Assembly (NCBI RefSeq): GCF_021215455.1
Contig: NZ_JAJPWV010000001.1
Span: 930,001 to 994,000 of the forward strand
DNA length: 64,000 nucleotides
Direction of reading: 5' to 3'
Source of the DNA: Mucilaginibacter roseus
Lineage (GTDB): Bacteria; Bacteroidota; Bacteroidia; Sphingobacteriales; Sphingobacteriaceae
Shown: piece by piece, positions 26,409 through 34,796 of the stretch
Layout of the letters: every line of letters begins with the position of its first letter
Position numbering within the stretch: position 1 is the first letter of the stretch
Program-made: the position numbers and the translations under genes
Notes under the pieces: model-generated
What the model was told of the DNA's origin: nothing
The model's database searches: none
Seen by the model: only the letters and a program-made list of their open reading frames with translations

Positions 26409-28535
26409 TTGAGTCTTTTGGTAAGCCAATTCCAACCTAAATCACGCTGCGCCTTTTTGTGCCTATGTTTTGTTGTGGCTTTAGTTATTGGCTCGTGCAA
26501 GTCAAATCAAAAAAATGCCAACGAAAGATTTTCGCCTGAGTTTGTCAAAATTTTAAAGCATGGCACCGCGTTGCTCGAAAATCATAAAAATAAAGAGGGT
26601 TTAAGGTATATCGATTCCGGATTTAAAACCCTTACTTCACCCACTACCGGCGATTATGTTCGCAGGCATGGATTACACTACATGGTTTTGCGGCGTGGAA
26701 TGGGCGAAGTGGAAAAAAGCCTGGTTTACGCAGACAGCATGGTGTATTACGCCACCCGAAATAAAAAAGACAAGTACTATGCTGAAAACCTTGCAGAAGC
26801 GAGTTTTTCAAAGGGTGACGCACTATTTGATCTAAAACGCTATGCGGAATCCTACCAACAATACTATGAGGCTTATCTTGTTGGGCAAAACACACTTAAC
26901 CGGGTAATGCTGAGTGAATTTACCTATCGCATGGCACTCATCATGTTCAGGCAGGGAAATTACGAGCTTTCAAAAAAATACTTTAAGGAGAGCTATAACC
27001 AGAGTTATGATAACAACGAGTTCCTGATGTTTTATCGCCGGCAGGAAGTGCTTGATAACATCGGCTTGTGCTACAAAAAACTCTATCAAAATGACACCGC
27101 GCTATACTATTTTCAAAAAGCGCTTAAATATATTAACGATAACGAGCCCAAATTTAAGAAAGTTATACCGCAGCCTGTTTACAGGCAACAGGTAATGGGC
27201 GATCACTTTGATATAGCCCGAGGCGTTGTTTACGGAAACATAGCTGAAATTTATCAACGCCAGGGCCGTTATGCTGAGGCTGCTGAATTGCTTAAAAAAA
27301 GTATTGCCATCAATCTGCGTAAGGGAAACGACAATAACGATGGGCAGTTAACAGAAATAAAACTGGCTAAATTATGGCTTGAACGTAATCAGTTAGACTC
27401 ACTTAAGCAAATACTCGATACCGTGAAGTCTCAATTCGATACTTTAAAGAACGAGGAAGCAGTTACTGACTGGAACAACCTGATGGCGCAGTATCATTTG
27501 CGTAAGCGGAACTTTGAAAAGGCCGCAGGCTATCTGCAGATATACGACGAAAAAAAGGACTCGTTAAACAAAAAGCTGAGCGATTTAATAGCGAGCGACG
27601 TAACCAAGCAATTGGCTACTTATGACAACCAGCGGAAGATAGCGTCCCTCAGCAATAATAATAAAGTGCAGCGCATTTACCTGGTAACGGCTGTTGTTAT
27701 TGGTATTTTGCTGCTGTTAATTATACTCCTGGTTTATCGCAACTGGAAGCGATCTCGTGCGGCATACCAGGTGGTTAACCAACTAAACGAACAAATAAAT
27801 GAACAAAATTCAGTATTAGCTAAGGCGCTTACTGAGCTTAATATAAATAGTCGAGAAAAAGACCGTATACTACGCACCGTGGCGCACGATTTACGCAACC
27901 CTATCGGTGGGATAGCATCGCTAACTACCGCCATGATTGATGATGCCGGACTAACCAGCGAGCAACAGGACCTGGTAAACCTAATCAAAGAAACTTCATA
28001 CAATACGCTTGAGCTGATCAACGAAATTATGGAGATAGCCAATAACAACAACGCACCTTTGCGGATGGAGAATGTGGAGATCAACTCGTTGGTTAGTAAC
28101 AGCGTAGAGCTTCTCCGCTTTAAGGCTTTGGAAAAACAGCAGCAAATTGAGATGGAGTTGTTGCCGCATGATAAAGAACTGTTTATTAGCCGCGAAAAAA
28201 TATGGCGTGTTTTAAGCAACCTCGTTAGTAATGCTATAAAGTTTAGTCAGTATGGCTCAATCATCAATGTGCGCATTGTTGAAGATGCCGAAGGTGTGCG
28301 CATAGCTGTTAATGACAGAGGTATCGGCATACCCGACAACCTGAAAAGCCAGATATTCAACATGTTTACAGATGCCAAGCGACCCGGCACAGGTGGAGAA
28401 AAATCGTTTGGTTTAGGTTTATCTATATGTAAACAAATTGTAGAAAAGCACAACGGACGTATTTGGTTTGAAAGCAATAACGAACACGGCACCACCTTCT
28501 ATATCAAACTATTAAATACTTCTACAGCCGCGTAA
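26409..28535 (+). CDS. TPR-containing membrane histidine kinase
   Basis: A 708-residue sensor kinase. No in-frame ATG precedes the signal region, so the likely start is TTG 26409 (or TTG 26418). A lipoprotein-like or membrane signal ends in ALVIGSC. The periplasmic part (about 40-410) has TPRs including ALYYFQKALKYIND and YAEAAELLKKSIAINL. One membrane helix spans about 423-445, then a coiled coil. The HisKA phospho-His is His493 in VAHDLRNP. ATP-binding boxes are NLVSNAIKF, DRGIGIP and GLGLSICKQI. No receiver domain or adjacent regulator is present. It is 114 nt from a second, related kinase. Confidence 0.92.
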   Translation: MSLLVSQFQPKSRCAFLCLCFVVALVIGSCKSNQKNANERFSPEFVKILKHGTALLENHKNKEGLRYIDSGFKTLTSPTTGDYVRRHGLHYMVLRRGMGEVEKSLVYADSMVYYATRNKKDKYYAENLAEASFSKGDALFDLKRYAESYQQYYEAYLVGQNTLNRVMLSEFTYRMALIMFRQGNYELSKKYFKESYNQSYDNNEFLMFYRRQEVLDNIGLCYKKLYQNDTALYYFQKALKYINDNEPKFKKVIPQPVYRQQVMGDHFDIARGVVYGNIAEIYQRQGRYAEAAELLKKSIAINLRKGNDNNDGQLTEIKLAKLWLERNQLDSLKQILDTVKSQFDTLKNEEAVTDWNNLMAQYHLRKRNFEKAAGYLQIYDEKKDSLNKKLSDLIASDVTKQLATYDNQRKIASLSNNNKVQRIYLVTAVVIGILLLLIILLVYRNWKRSRAAYQVVNQLNEQINEQNSVLAKALTELNINSREKDRILRTVAHDLRNPIGGIASLTTAMIDDAGLTSEQQDLVNLIKETSYNTLELINEIMEIANNNNAPLRMENVEINSLVSNSVELLRFKALEKQQQIEMELLPHDKELFISREKIWRVLSNLVSNAIKFSQYGSIINVRIVEDAEGVRIAVNDRGIGIPDNLKSQIFNMFTDAKRPGTGGEKSFGLGLSICKQIVEKHNGRIWFESNNEHGTTFYIKLLNTSTAA

Positions 28536-28649
28536 AATTTATTTGTAAACTGTACGTTTTGTTAATACAAATTAAACCTTAAAAGAGAGTTTAACGTATA
28601 CGCAAAATATACACTGCTTATAAATTACTTTTTTCCAATCCGTGGCTCT

Positions 28650-29489
28650 ATGGAATCAACTTTCAGCAACCGGTTTTCGGCCTTAAACATTCCCGAAAAT
28701 ACATTTGAGCGTGATGGTGAATCCATGTCCATGAATTATAGTTCATCACAGCAAAGTGACGCGGTCAAATTCGCTGCGGAACATATCCCATCAAAAAATA
28801 ATATCACCGACTACAAGCGAACCAATAAAGAGTTGTACGCCATTGCCCACGATCTTAAAAATCCGCTTGCTACCATAATTACATTAACGGAGTTAGTATT
28901 GCGCAAAGGCCAACTTACTGACGAAATAAAGGAATACATTGATCATATACGCCGTATATCTGCACATTCATTAGAGTTTACCGAAGATGTGATTTATTCG
29001 GCAACTCTTGACCCGGCCGACGATACCTTGATGGCGCACGATGTAAATGCTTTAGTTTATACCGTGATGTGCGACATGACCTATCTTGCAAATAACAAGC
29101 AGCAAACACTAATTTTTAAGCCGGCACAGGTTGATGCGTCGGCGAAAATTAACAAATTTCAGATTGTACGGGTAGTAAGTAATGTAATTGGTAATGCCAT
29201 CAAATTTACCCCGGCAGGTAAAAATATCCGTATTGCTGTTGATGCTGTTGATGGCTGCGTAGTTTTTTGCGTGGAAGATGAAGGTATCGGTATACCAGTT
29301 ACCCTGCAATCAAAGGTTTTTGACGCATTCACCGATGCTAAAAGGCATGGCACTAATGGCGAGGCCTCTTCCGGGTTAGGATTATCTATCTGTAAACAGA
29401 TAATTGATAATCATGGTGGACGGATTTGGTTTGAAGCCAGGCCCGACAATGGATCTGTTTTTTATGTAAAAATTCCCTCGGGAATTTAA
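28650..29489 (+). CDS. Soluble histidine kinase, paralogue of the upstream kinase
   Basis: A 279-residue kinase core without membrane segments or an N-terminal sensor beyond about 55 residues. His67 in IAHDLKNPLATI is the phospho-acceptor. The ATPase boxes are NVIGNAIKF, DEGIGIP and GLGLSICKQI, with a TDAKRHGTNGE stretch near-identical to the equivalent part of the upstream kinase. It probably receives its signal through protein contact. It overlaps the convergent GH1 gene's end by 4 nt. Confidence 0.9.
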   Translation: MESTFSNRFSALNIPENTFERDGESMSMNYSSSQQSDAVKFAAEHIPSKNNITDYKRTNKELYAIAHDLKNPLATIITLTELVLRKGQLTDEIKEYIDHIRRISAHSLEFTEDVIYSATLDPADDTLMAHDVNALVYTVMCDMTYLANNKQQTLIFKPAQVDASAKINKFQIVRVVSNVIGNAIKFTPAGKNIRIAVDAVDGCVVFCVEDEGIGIPVTLQSKVFDAFTDAKRHGTNGEASSGLGLSICKQIIDNHGGRIWFEARPDNGSVFYVKIPSGI

Positions 29490-30850
29490 ACCGGTTCGGC
29501 TAAAAAATCTGCATACCATTTTCCGGAGTCTTTAACAATTCGATGTTGATTTTCAAAGTTGATGTGTATCAATCCGAAACGTGGATGGTAACCTTCGGCC
29601 CATTCAAAATTGTCTGTCAGTGTCCAAACGAAGTAGCCGTCAACTTTAAAGCCTTCGTTCTTTGCGCGTAACACTTGCTGCAGGTGTGTTTGCAGATAGT
29701 TAACGCGCTTTACATCATGCACTTGTTCAGCTTCAACCTTATCCGGAAAAGCGGCGCCATTTTCAGTAATAATAAGTTTGCGGATGTTTTTATAACCATT
29801 AAACTTTTTAATTACCTCGTAAATGGCAGGCGGATAAACCTCCCAGCGCATATCGGTTAAAGGCACTCCCCTGTTCTCGGCTTTAACAAGTTTGGCGCTT
29901 ATATATGGTGTAAAAAAGGAATATTTTACAATTTCTCGCGTATAGTTCTGTATGCCGATAAAATCAAAATCAAAACTCATTCTGTCCTCATCACCGGGGT
30001 GAAAATACTTGTGTAGTTTTTTCAGCACCGGCAAATCATCCATAGGGTAACCTAAGCCAAGTATCGGCTCAATAAATAAACGGTTTATCAGTGCGTCGGC
30101 ACGCTTTGCAGCGCTAACATTGCGAGGATGGGCCGAGTAAGGTTCAATATGCGAGCATGAAAAGGTCGTACCAATTGATGCGTCTTTACATTTTTCGCGC
30201 AATATTTTGGCGCCGGCCACAATGCTTAACACAGCGTGGTGTATCGCCGGTAAAAAATTGCCTAAGCCGGTACGGCCTGGGGCATGTATACCTAAAAAAT
30301 AGCCGGCACCGGTAAACACCGCCGGCTCGTTCATTACCATCCAGTACTTAACCCGGTCGCCAAAGTTTTCGGCACAAATGTTTACGTACTCGCTAAACCA
30401 ATTTACAACATCACGGTTCGTCCAGCCACCTTTGTCTTCAAGTGCCTGCGGCAAATCCCAATGGTAGAGCGTAACCCAGGGCTCCACTCCCACCTGTAAA
30501 CAATAATCAATTACCCGGTTATAATGGTCAATTCCCTGCTGATTGATGGCACCGGTTCCGTCAGGCAAAATACGGGTCCAGGCAATAGAAAAACGGAAGT
30601 TCGGGATGTTAAGTGATTTGACTAAATCGATATCCTGCTTGTAGCTACTGTAAAAGTCACAAGCGGTTTGTGCATTGTCGCCATTTAATATCTTGCCTTT
30701 CCGGCCGGTAAATCTATCCCAGATGGATTCACCTTTACCATCGGCTGAACAGGAACCTTCTGTTTGGAATGCGGCAGTTGATACTCCCCACTGAAAATCG
30801 CGGCCGAAAGACAGGCGCGATAGTTGATCACTTTTGATAGATGCCTCCAT
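29486..30850 (-). CDS. GH1 beta-glucosidase, cytoplasmic
   Basis: A 454-residue family 1 glycosidase hydrolysing beta-glucosides or related disaccharides. DFQWGVSTAAFQTEG is the N-terminal signature. The acid/base is Glu175 in VMNEPAV and the nucleophile Glu363 in ITENGAA. No signal peptide is present, so it acts on imported sugars. The gene stands alone, with 292 nt separating it from the divergent DinB gene. Substrate preference is not visible. Confidence 0.95.
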   Translation of the reverse strand: MEASIKSDQLSRLSFGRDFQWGVSTAAFQTEGSCSADGKGESIWDRFTGRKGKILNGDNAQTACDFYSSYKQDIDLVKSLNIPNFRFSIAWTRILPDGTGAINQQGIDHYNRVIDYCLQVGVEPWVTLYHWDLPQALEDKGGWTNRDVVNWFSEYVNICAENFGDRVKYWMVMNEPAVFTGAGYFLGIHAPGRTGLGNFLPAIHHAVLSIVAGAKILREKCKDASIGTTFSCSHIEPYSAHPRNVSAAKRADALINRLFIEPILGLGYPMDDLPVLKKLHKYFHPGDEDRMSFDFDFIGIQNYTREIVKYSFFTPYISAKLVKAENRGVPLTDMRWEVYPPAIYEVIKKFNGYKNIRKLIITENGAAFPDKVEAEQVHDVKRVNYLQTHLQQVLRAKNEGFKVDGYFVWTLTDNFEWAEGYHPRFGLIHINFENQHRIVKDSGKWYADFLAEPV

Positions 30851-31040
30851 TATTTTGAGCCTAAAAGCAGCCCAAAATGTGCATTTAAATTGTATTTATC
30901 AAGCAACGCGTTTTATATTAATGAATGAAGGTCGAACGCATGCTTTTTAAAAAGAACCATTCGCGTAATTGATCAACCAGGTAATTAACAAACTTTAAAG
31001 CTTTCATAATTGGTAGTTTTAACAATATAAAATTACTCTC

Positions 31041-31058
31041 ACACTGTCAACTCAGTGT
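31041..31058. promoter_or_regulatory. Inverted repeat in the GH1/DinB intergenic region
   Basis: ACACTG (31041-31046), a 6-nt spacer and CAGTGT (31053-31058) form a perfect dyad in the 292-nt gap between divergent genes. It may be an operator, but no regulator is adjacent. Confidence 0.3.
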
Positions 31059-31130
31059 ACAATTTATATTATTAGATTGTTAATTAGCGAATGCTGACAT
31101 TGCTACAACTTTCAAAACAGGCTATAGCGT

Positions 31131-31138
31131 TAACTTTG
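31131..31138 (+). promoter_or_regulatory. -7 box directly before the DinB-family gene
   Basis: TAACTTTG matches TAnnTTTG and ends 4 nt before the ATG at 31143, so the transcript would be leaderless. Confidence 0.45.
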
Positions 31139-31142
31139 TTGC

Positions 31143-31610
31143 ATGTCTATCTTAAAAAAGCACTTCAGCACTTTGTTTAAATACGATTGCGAGAGCAATG
31201 AAAAATTTATAAATCTGCTAAACCAGCCAGGTGCTCCTCAGCAAGCTATAAAATTAATGGCCCACCTGCTCATGACGCAGCATACCTGGTTAAACCGCTG
31301 CAAGGGTTTGGAAAACCCGCCTGACCTGCAAGTTTGGCCTGGTTGGAAACCCGTGGTATTTATGCCCACTTTGACGCAAAACCACGACGATTGGACGGTA
31401 TTTTTAGCAAATGTTAAAGATGATGAATGGCTAAGGATCATCAATTATAAAACCACCCAGGGCGTGCCTTATGCCGATAGCCTAATGGATATAGTAACGC
31501 ACGTAATTAACCATGGCACGCATCACCGTGCACAGATTGGCCAGTTGCTGAAAAACCAAAACAATGCACAGTTGCCAATTACAGATTACATCGCTTTTAT
31601 CAGACAATAA
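31143..31610 (+). CDS. DinB-family protein
   Basis: A 155-residue four-helix-bundle protein of the DinB/YfiT type. The metal-ligand histidines are visible in LMTQHTWL and HVINHGTHHRAQIGQLL. Members are thiol- or metal-dependent enzymes or stress proteins with varied substrates, so the activity here is open. A promoter box lies 4 nt upstream, implying leaderless mRNA. Downstream genes have their own promoter box. Confidence 0.88.
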   Translation: MSILKKHFSTLFKYDCESNEKFINLLNQPGAPQQAIKLMAHLLMTQHTWLNRCKGLENPPDLQVWPGWKPVVFMPTLTQNHDDWTVFLANVKDDEWLRIINYKTTQGVPYADSLMDIVTHVINHGTHHRAQIGQLLKNQNNAQLPITDYIAFIRQ

Positions 31611-31616
31611 GTTGCC

Positions 31617-31624
31617 TATATTTG
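31617..31624 (+). promoter_or_regulatory. -7 box for the lipoprotein-SCO-cytochrome operon
   Basis: TATATTTG matches TAnnTTTG and ends 13 nt before the ATG at 31638. Confidence 0.45.
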
Positions 31625-31637
31625 AAGCACTTTGTTT

Positions 31638-32054
31638 ATGAAGAAGATTATTTACCTGTTATTTATTCCTGCACTTTTCACCGCTTGCAACAGTCTTTCT
31701 GATGACAAAACGCAGGAGCGCAAACTGTTTGATGAAGTAATAAGCATCCACAACGAGGTGATGAACTACGAAGGTATGATACTTGAAAATAAAGCAAAGT
31801 TGGATACGCTGGCAAAAACTCAGGTAGATAAGTCTGTTCAGGATTCGGCGCTTGCGTTAAGCGAAAATTTGAACATAGCGGATGCCGCTATGAGCGAATG
31901 GATGCACCAATTTGAGCCCGACTACTCACAAAAAACGCATGAGGAAGCGATGAAGTATCTTGCTGATCAAAAAGCAAGCATAACACAAGTTGATTCAGTC
32001 ACAAAAAAAGCCATCAAAGCTTCATGGCAATTTTTATCAAATCACAAACAGTAA
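31638..32054 (+). CDS. Lipoprotein of unknown function, SCO operon
   Basis: A 138-residue protein with a lipoprotein signal (MKKIIYLLFIPALFTAC). The mature part is helical and charged, like a short coiled coil, and I do not recognise a catalytic motif. Start 31638 is chosen instead of a TTG at 31632. The next gene starts at the base after its stop, so this lipoprotein, SCO and cytochrome c are one operon. It may help copper delivery or respiratory assembly (inference from context). Confidence 0.7.
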   Translation: MKKIIYLLFIPALFTACNSLSDDKTQERKLFDEVISIHNEVMNYEGMILENKAKLDTLAKTQVDKSVQDSALALSENLNIADAAMSEWMHQFEPDYSQKTHEEAMKYLADQKASITQVDSVTKKAIKASWQFLSNHKQ

Positions 32055-32711
32055 ATGAAGAGATATTTTACCGCGATTGCAGCCGCTGCATTATTTTTTG
32101 CCGCTTGCAAATTCAACGATAATAACGGAAGGAAAGCTTTACCCATTTACGGCGAACGCGATGCTGTTACTAAAACAGTAGATGGTAAACAAGTAACGGA
32201 TACAGTGTATCATACCATCCCCTCGTTCGGCTTTGTAAACCAGTATGGAGATAGTGTCACCAATAAAAGTCTCGACGGCAAAATTTTTGTGGCTGATTTC
32301 TTTTTTACAACCTGCCCGTCAATATGCCCGGTGATGCACCGTAATATGCTGAATGTTTACAAGGCATTTAAAGATGCAGGAGATGTAAGTATTATTTCGA
32401 TGACCATTGATCCGAAGTATGACAGCGTGCCAGTTTTAAAAAAATATGCCGACGCGCTGAACATTAAGGGTAACATGTGGTGGCTTGTTCAGGGTAAAAA
32501 AGAAGAAACTTATAATCTGGCGACGAGCTACCTCGTTACTACTCCCCGCGAGGACGAAAAAGAAAAGTTTATCCACGATGGATATTTTATTTTGATAGAC
32601 AAGCAAAAACGCATCAGGGGATCATACATCGGCACTGATGAAAAAGAAGTTGCTAAGCTTATTGAGGATATTAAAACACTACGTGCAGAGCCCGATCAGC
32701 AAGCCAAATGA
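32055..32711 (+). CDS. SCO1/SenC-family copper-chaperone lipoprotein
   Basis: A 218-residue thioredoxin-fold protein with a lipoprotein signal (about 1-18, AALFFAAC). The copper site is Cys-x3-Cys in TTCPSICPVMH, plus a C-terminal His in FIHDGYFILID. SCO proteins deliver copper or reduce thiols to assemble the CuA site of cytochrome oxidase. Its ATG follows the previous stop directly, and it overlaps the cytochrome gene by 4 nt. Confidence 0.94.
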   Translation: MKRYFTAIAAAALFFAACKFNDNNGRKALPIYGERDAVTKTVDGKQVTDTVYHTIPSFGFVNQYGDSVTNKSLDGKIFVADFFFTTCPSICPVMHRNMLNVYKAFKDAGDVSIISMTIDPKYDSVPVLKKYADALNIKGNMWWLVQGKKEETYNLATSYLVTTPREDEKEKFIHDGYFILIDKQKRIRGSYIGTDEKEVAKLIEDIKTLRAEPDQQAK

Positions 32712-33127
32712 AAAAAGCTTTAGCAGTTTTTGTTCCGCTGTTGGTAATTATAGTTGCGGCTGTATCATGTCAAAACCAGGATCAGTTGGAGTATGCGCGA
32801 TACTATACCGGCGGTAAACTCATCTATCAGCAAAAATGCCAAAACTGCCACGGCAGCAAAGGCGAAGGCTTATCTGCCCTTATACCGCCGTTAACCGATA
32901 CATTATACTTAAAACAAAACAAAGCCAAGCTGGCTTGTTTTGTGCAAAACGGCATGAGCGGTTTCATCCGCGTATCAGGCAAAATGTATGACAATAAGAT
33001 GCCTCCATCAGGCCTCAGCCCTATCGAGATAGCTCAGGTTGTAACTTATATTGGCAATTCATTCGGCAATAAAATGCGATTGATTGATGTTAAGCAGGTG
33101 GAAGTCGACCTTAAAAAATGCGACTAA
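32708..33127 (+). CDS. Membrane-anchored c-type cytochrome
   Basis: A 139-residue protein with a lipoprotein-like signal (about 1-21, VIIVAAVSC). The haem site is CQNCH with GSKGEG following, and the axial Met is in NKMPPSGLS. It starts inside the SCO stop (ATGA overlap), so the two are translated together. It likely carries electrons in the periplasm to an oxidase not present in the window. Confidence 0.93.
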   Translation: MKKALAVFVPLLVIIVAAVSCQNQDQLEYARYYTGGKLIYQQKCQNCHGSKGEGLSALIPPLTDTLYLKQNKAKLACFVQNGMSGFIRVSGKMYDNKMPPSGLSPIEIAQVVTYIGNSFGNKMRLIDVKQVEVDLKKCD

Positions 33128-33150
33128 CGTAGGCATAACGCCAAAAAGCT

Positions 33151-33158
33151 TATCTTTG
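33151..33158 (+). promoter_or_regulatory. -7 box for rnpB
   Basis: TATCTTTG matches TAnnTTTG and lies 5 nt before the predicted RNase P RNA 5' end. Confidence 0.5.
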
Positions 33159-33163
33159 TGATT

Positions 33164-33531
33164 GCAAAACGTTCTATCGCTCCGTGTTTACGCGGGGAGG
33201 AAAGTCCGGGCAACGCAGAGCATCCTGCTTCCTAACGGGAAGGCGCCGGCAGCCGGCGACAGCAAGTGCCACAGAGAATATACCGCCCGCAAGGGTAAGG
33301 GTGAAAACGTGAGGTAAGAGCTCACGGCTTTTTCGGGTGACCGGAATTGCGGTAAACCTCAGGAGTTGAAAGACCAAATAGGTCCTGATCAGTGAAGTTG
33401 CTCGCTTCCGTACCGGCTTTAGCTGGTCATCAGGATGGGTAGGTTGCTAAGAGCTTGTTAGCAATAGCAAGCCCAGATTAATGATAGAAGCCATAAGCAA
33501 TTATGGAACAGAACCCGGCTTACACTTTTGC
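33164..33531 (+). ncRNA. rnpB: RNase P RNA (class A)
   Basis: The catalytic RNA that trims tRNA 5' leaders. The CR I core GAGGAAAGTCCGGGC (33197-33211), the CR II/III-like CACAGAGAATATACCGCC and the CR V core ACAGAACCCGGCTTA near the end are all present. The 5' GCAAAA (33164-33169) pairs with TTTTGC (33526-33531) to close helix P1, which sets the ends to within a few bases. It has a -7 box just before it and an intrinsic terminator right after it. Confidence 0.96.
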
Positions 33532-33540
33532 TGCTGATAT

Positions 33541-33569
33541 AAAACCCCTTTCGAGTAAAGGGGTTTTTT
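33541..33569 (+). terminator. Rho-independent terminator of rnpB
   Basis: AAAACCCCTTT (33541-33551) and AAAGGGGTTTT (from 33557) form an 11-bp stem with a 5-nt loop, running into T residues. Confidence 0.85.
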
Positions 33570-33581
33570 GTTTAATTGGCA

Positions 33582-33614
33582 TAAAAAGAAAAAGCGCCAC
33601 AATCAGGCGCTTTT
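33582..33614 (-). terminator. Terminator of the outer-membrane barrel gene
   Basis: AAAAGCGCC (33590-33598) and GGCGCTTTT (33606-33614) form a 9-bp stem with a 7-nt loop. On the minus strand it is followed by a T-rich tract. It lies 25 nt after the barrel gene stop and faces the rnpB terminator. Confidence 0.8.
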
Positions 33615-33638
33615 CACAAAAATCAAGATCAAATCTGA

Positions 33639-34244
33639 TTACATCGAGAATATTTTATAAGCCAATGTGAGATTGAATAAGTTGATGCGTGCTTTTGAAT
33701 TGCCTTCGTTGTAGGTTTGCTTGGTTAATCCATATTCGTATCGCAGGTCTATAGATAAGTCCTGAATATCGACGCCTGCACCCAGTTGCCATGCAAAATT
33801 TTGGTTTTTAACATCTCTTAATCTAACGGCGTCAGAAAAGGCACCACCAAAATTTTGACTATCGTTGATTTTAAAGGAAATCAATGGCCCTGTGTAAAAT
33901 CTACCACCAAAACCCAGAGCACCTACTTTAGAACCTACCAATAGAGGAACATCAATGCTGGTAAATTTAACCCTGTTTACATTTCCGTTATCATCTTCTA
34001 TATTTACGTTCTTACCGGTCAAATAAAGCTCCGGTTGAAAATGGAAGCCTAAGCCACCTACCCTCGCCCAAAAACCACCAAGGTAACCTGCGCGGTTAGA
34101 ACCGTCGAAATTGTTGTTTGACAAGCTGAAGCTTGACAGGTTGACACCGGCTTTAGCGCCAAACTGAAAGTTGGGTATAAGCTGTGCCGAAGCGAAATGG
34201 GCAACGCCAAAGAGGAGCGCCGCTATTAAAGTAAATTTTTTCAT
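33639..34244 (-). CDS. Outer-membrane beta-barrel protein (PorT-like family)
   Basis: A 201-residue protein with a signal peptide (MKKFTLIAALLFGVAHFASA). The body alternates hydrophobic and polar residues with GAKAGVNLSSFSLS and ends in a barrel-type strand (FNLTLAYKIF). These fit the outer-membrane beta-barrel family of Bacteroidota. It is likely a small outer-membrane barrel with no assigned cargo. It is monocistronic with a terminator. Confidence 0.85.
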   Translation of the reverse strand: MKKFTLIAALLFGVAHFASAQLIPNFQFGAKAGVNLSSFSLSNNNFDGSNRAGYLGGFWARVGGLGFHFQPELYLTGKNVNIEDDNGNVNRVKFTSIDVPLLVGSKVGALGFGGRFYTGPLISFKINDSQNFGGAFSDAVRLRDVKNQNFAWQLGAGVDIQDLSIDLRYEYGLTKQTYNEGNSKARINLFNLTLAYKIFSM

Positions 34245-34353
34245 GAGAGGTTTATTTGTTTAACAAAGTGATTGAAAATTTGTGCTAAGTAACAGCAAAT
34301 ACATGAAAAATGTGTGATATTTTTACTTGAAATAAATAACATTTTAAACCTGC

Positions 34354-34701
34354 ATGTTACAAACACCAGCTATTGATCCGCTTAAAAATTATAATAAGGC
34401 CAAAAGATATTTTAAATACGGTATGTTGTCGATTGTAGCAATGATTTTATTAACTCAACTTGATAAGATCACACATCATTACTACTCTGGATATAAGATT
34501 TCGGTGTTCTTTGCAGCTCTCTTAATACTTACACCTTTCTTTTTGCTTCTCTATTACACATTTGTAGGAGGTTATTTCCTGTTAAAAAGTTTTTTTAAAG
34601 AAAAGCCCGTACGATCGAAGGTCATTTACCTTTTTGGATATGGTCTGTTTCTGAGCTTGTTTCTCGCGCTCATAAGTGATATTATTAAATATTTACTTTA
34701 A
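34354..34701 (+). CDS. Small integral membrane protein, unknown
   Basis: A 115-residue protein with three predicted helices: about 22-40, 50-78 and 92-112. There are few charged residues inside the helices. I do not recognise a family. It lies 95 nt before htpG on the same strand. No functional motif is visible. Confidence 0.6.
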   Translation: MLQTPAIDPLKNYNKAKRYFKYGMLSIVAMILLTQLDKITHHYYSGYKISVFFAALLILTPFFLLLYYTFVGGYFLLKSFFKEKPVRSKVIYLFGYGLFLSLFLALISDIIKYLL

Positions 34702-34796
34702 TCAACACTGCCAATTTGACAAGCGAATCCACTTTGGAACAGGCATTGATATTTGCCAGTTACTGATCATTATTAAAATTATAACATTATAAAATT

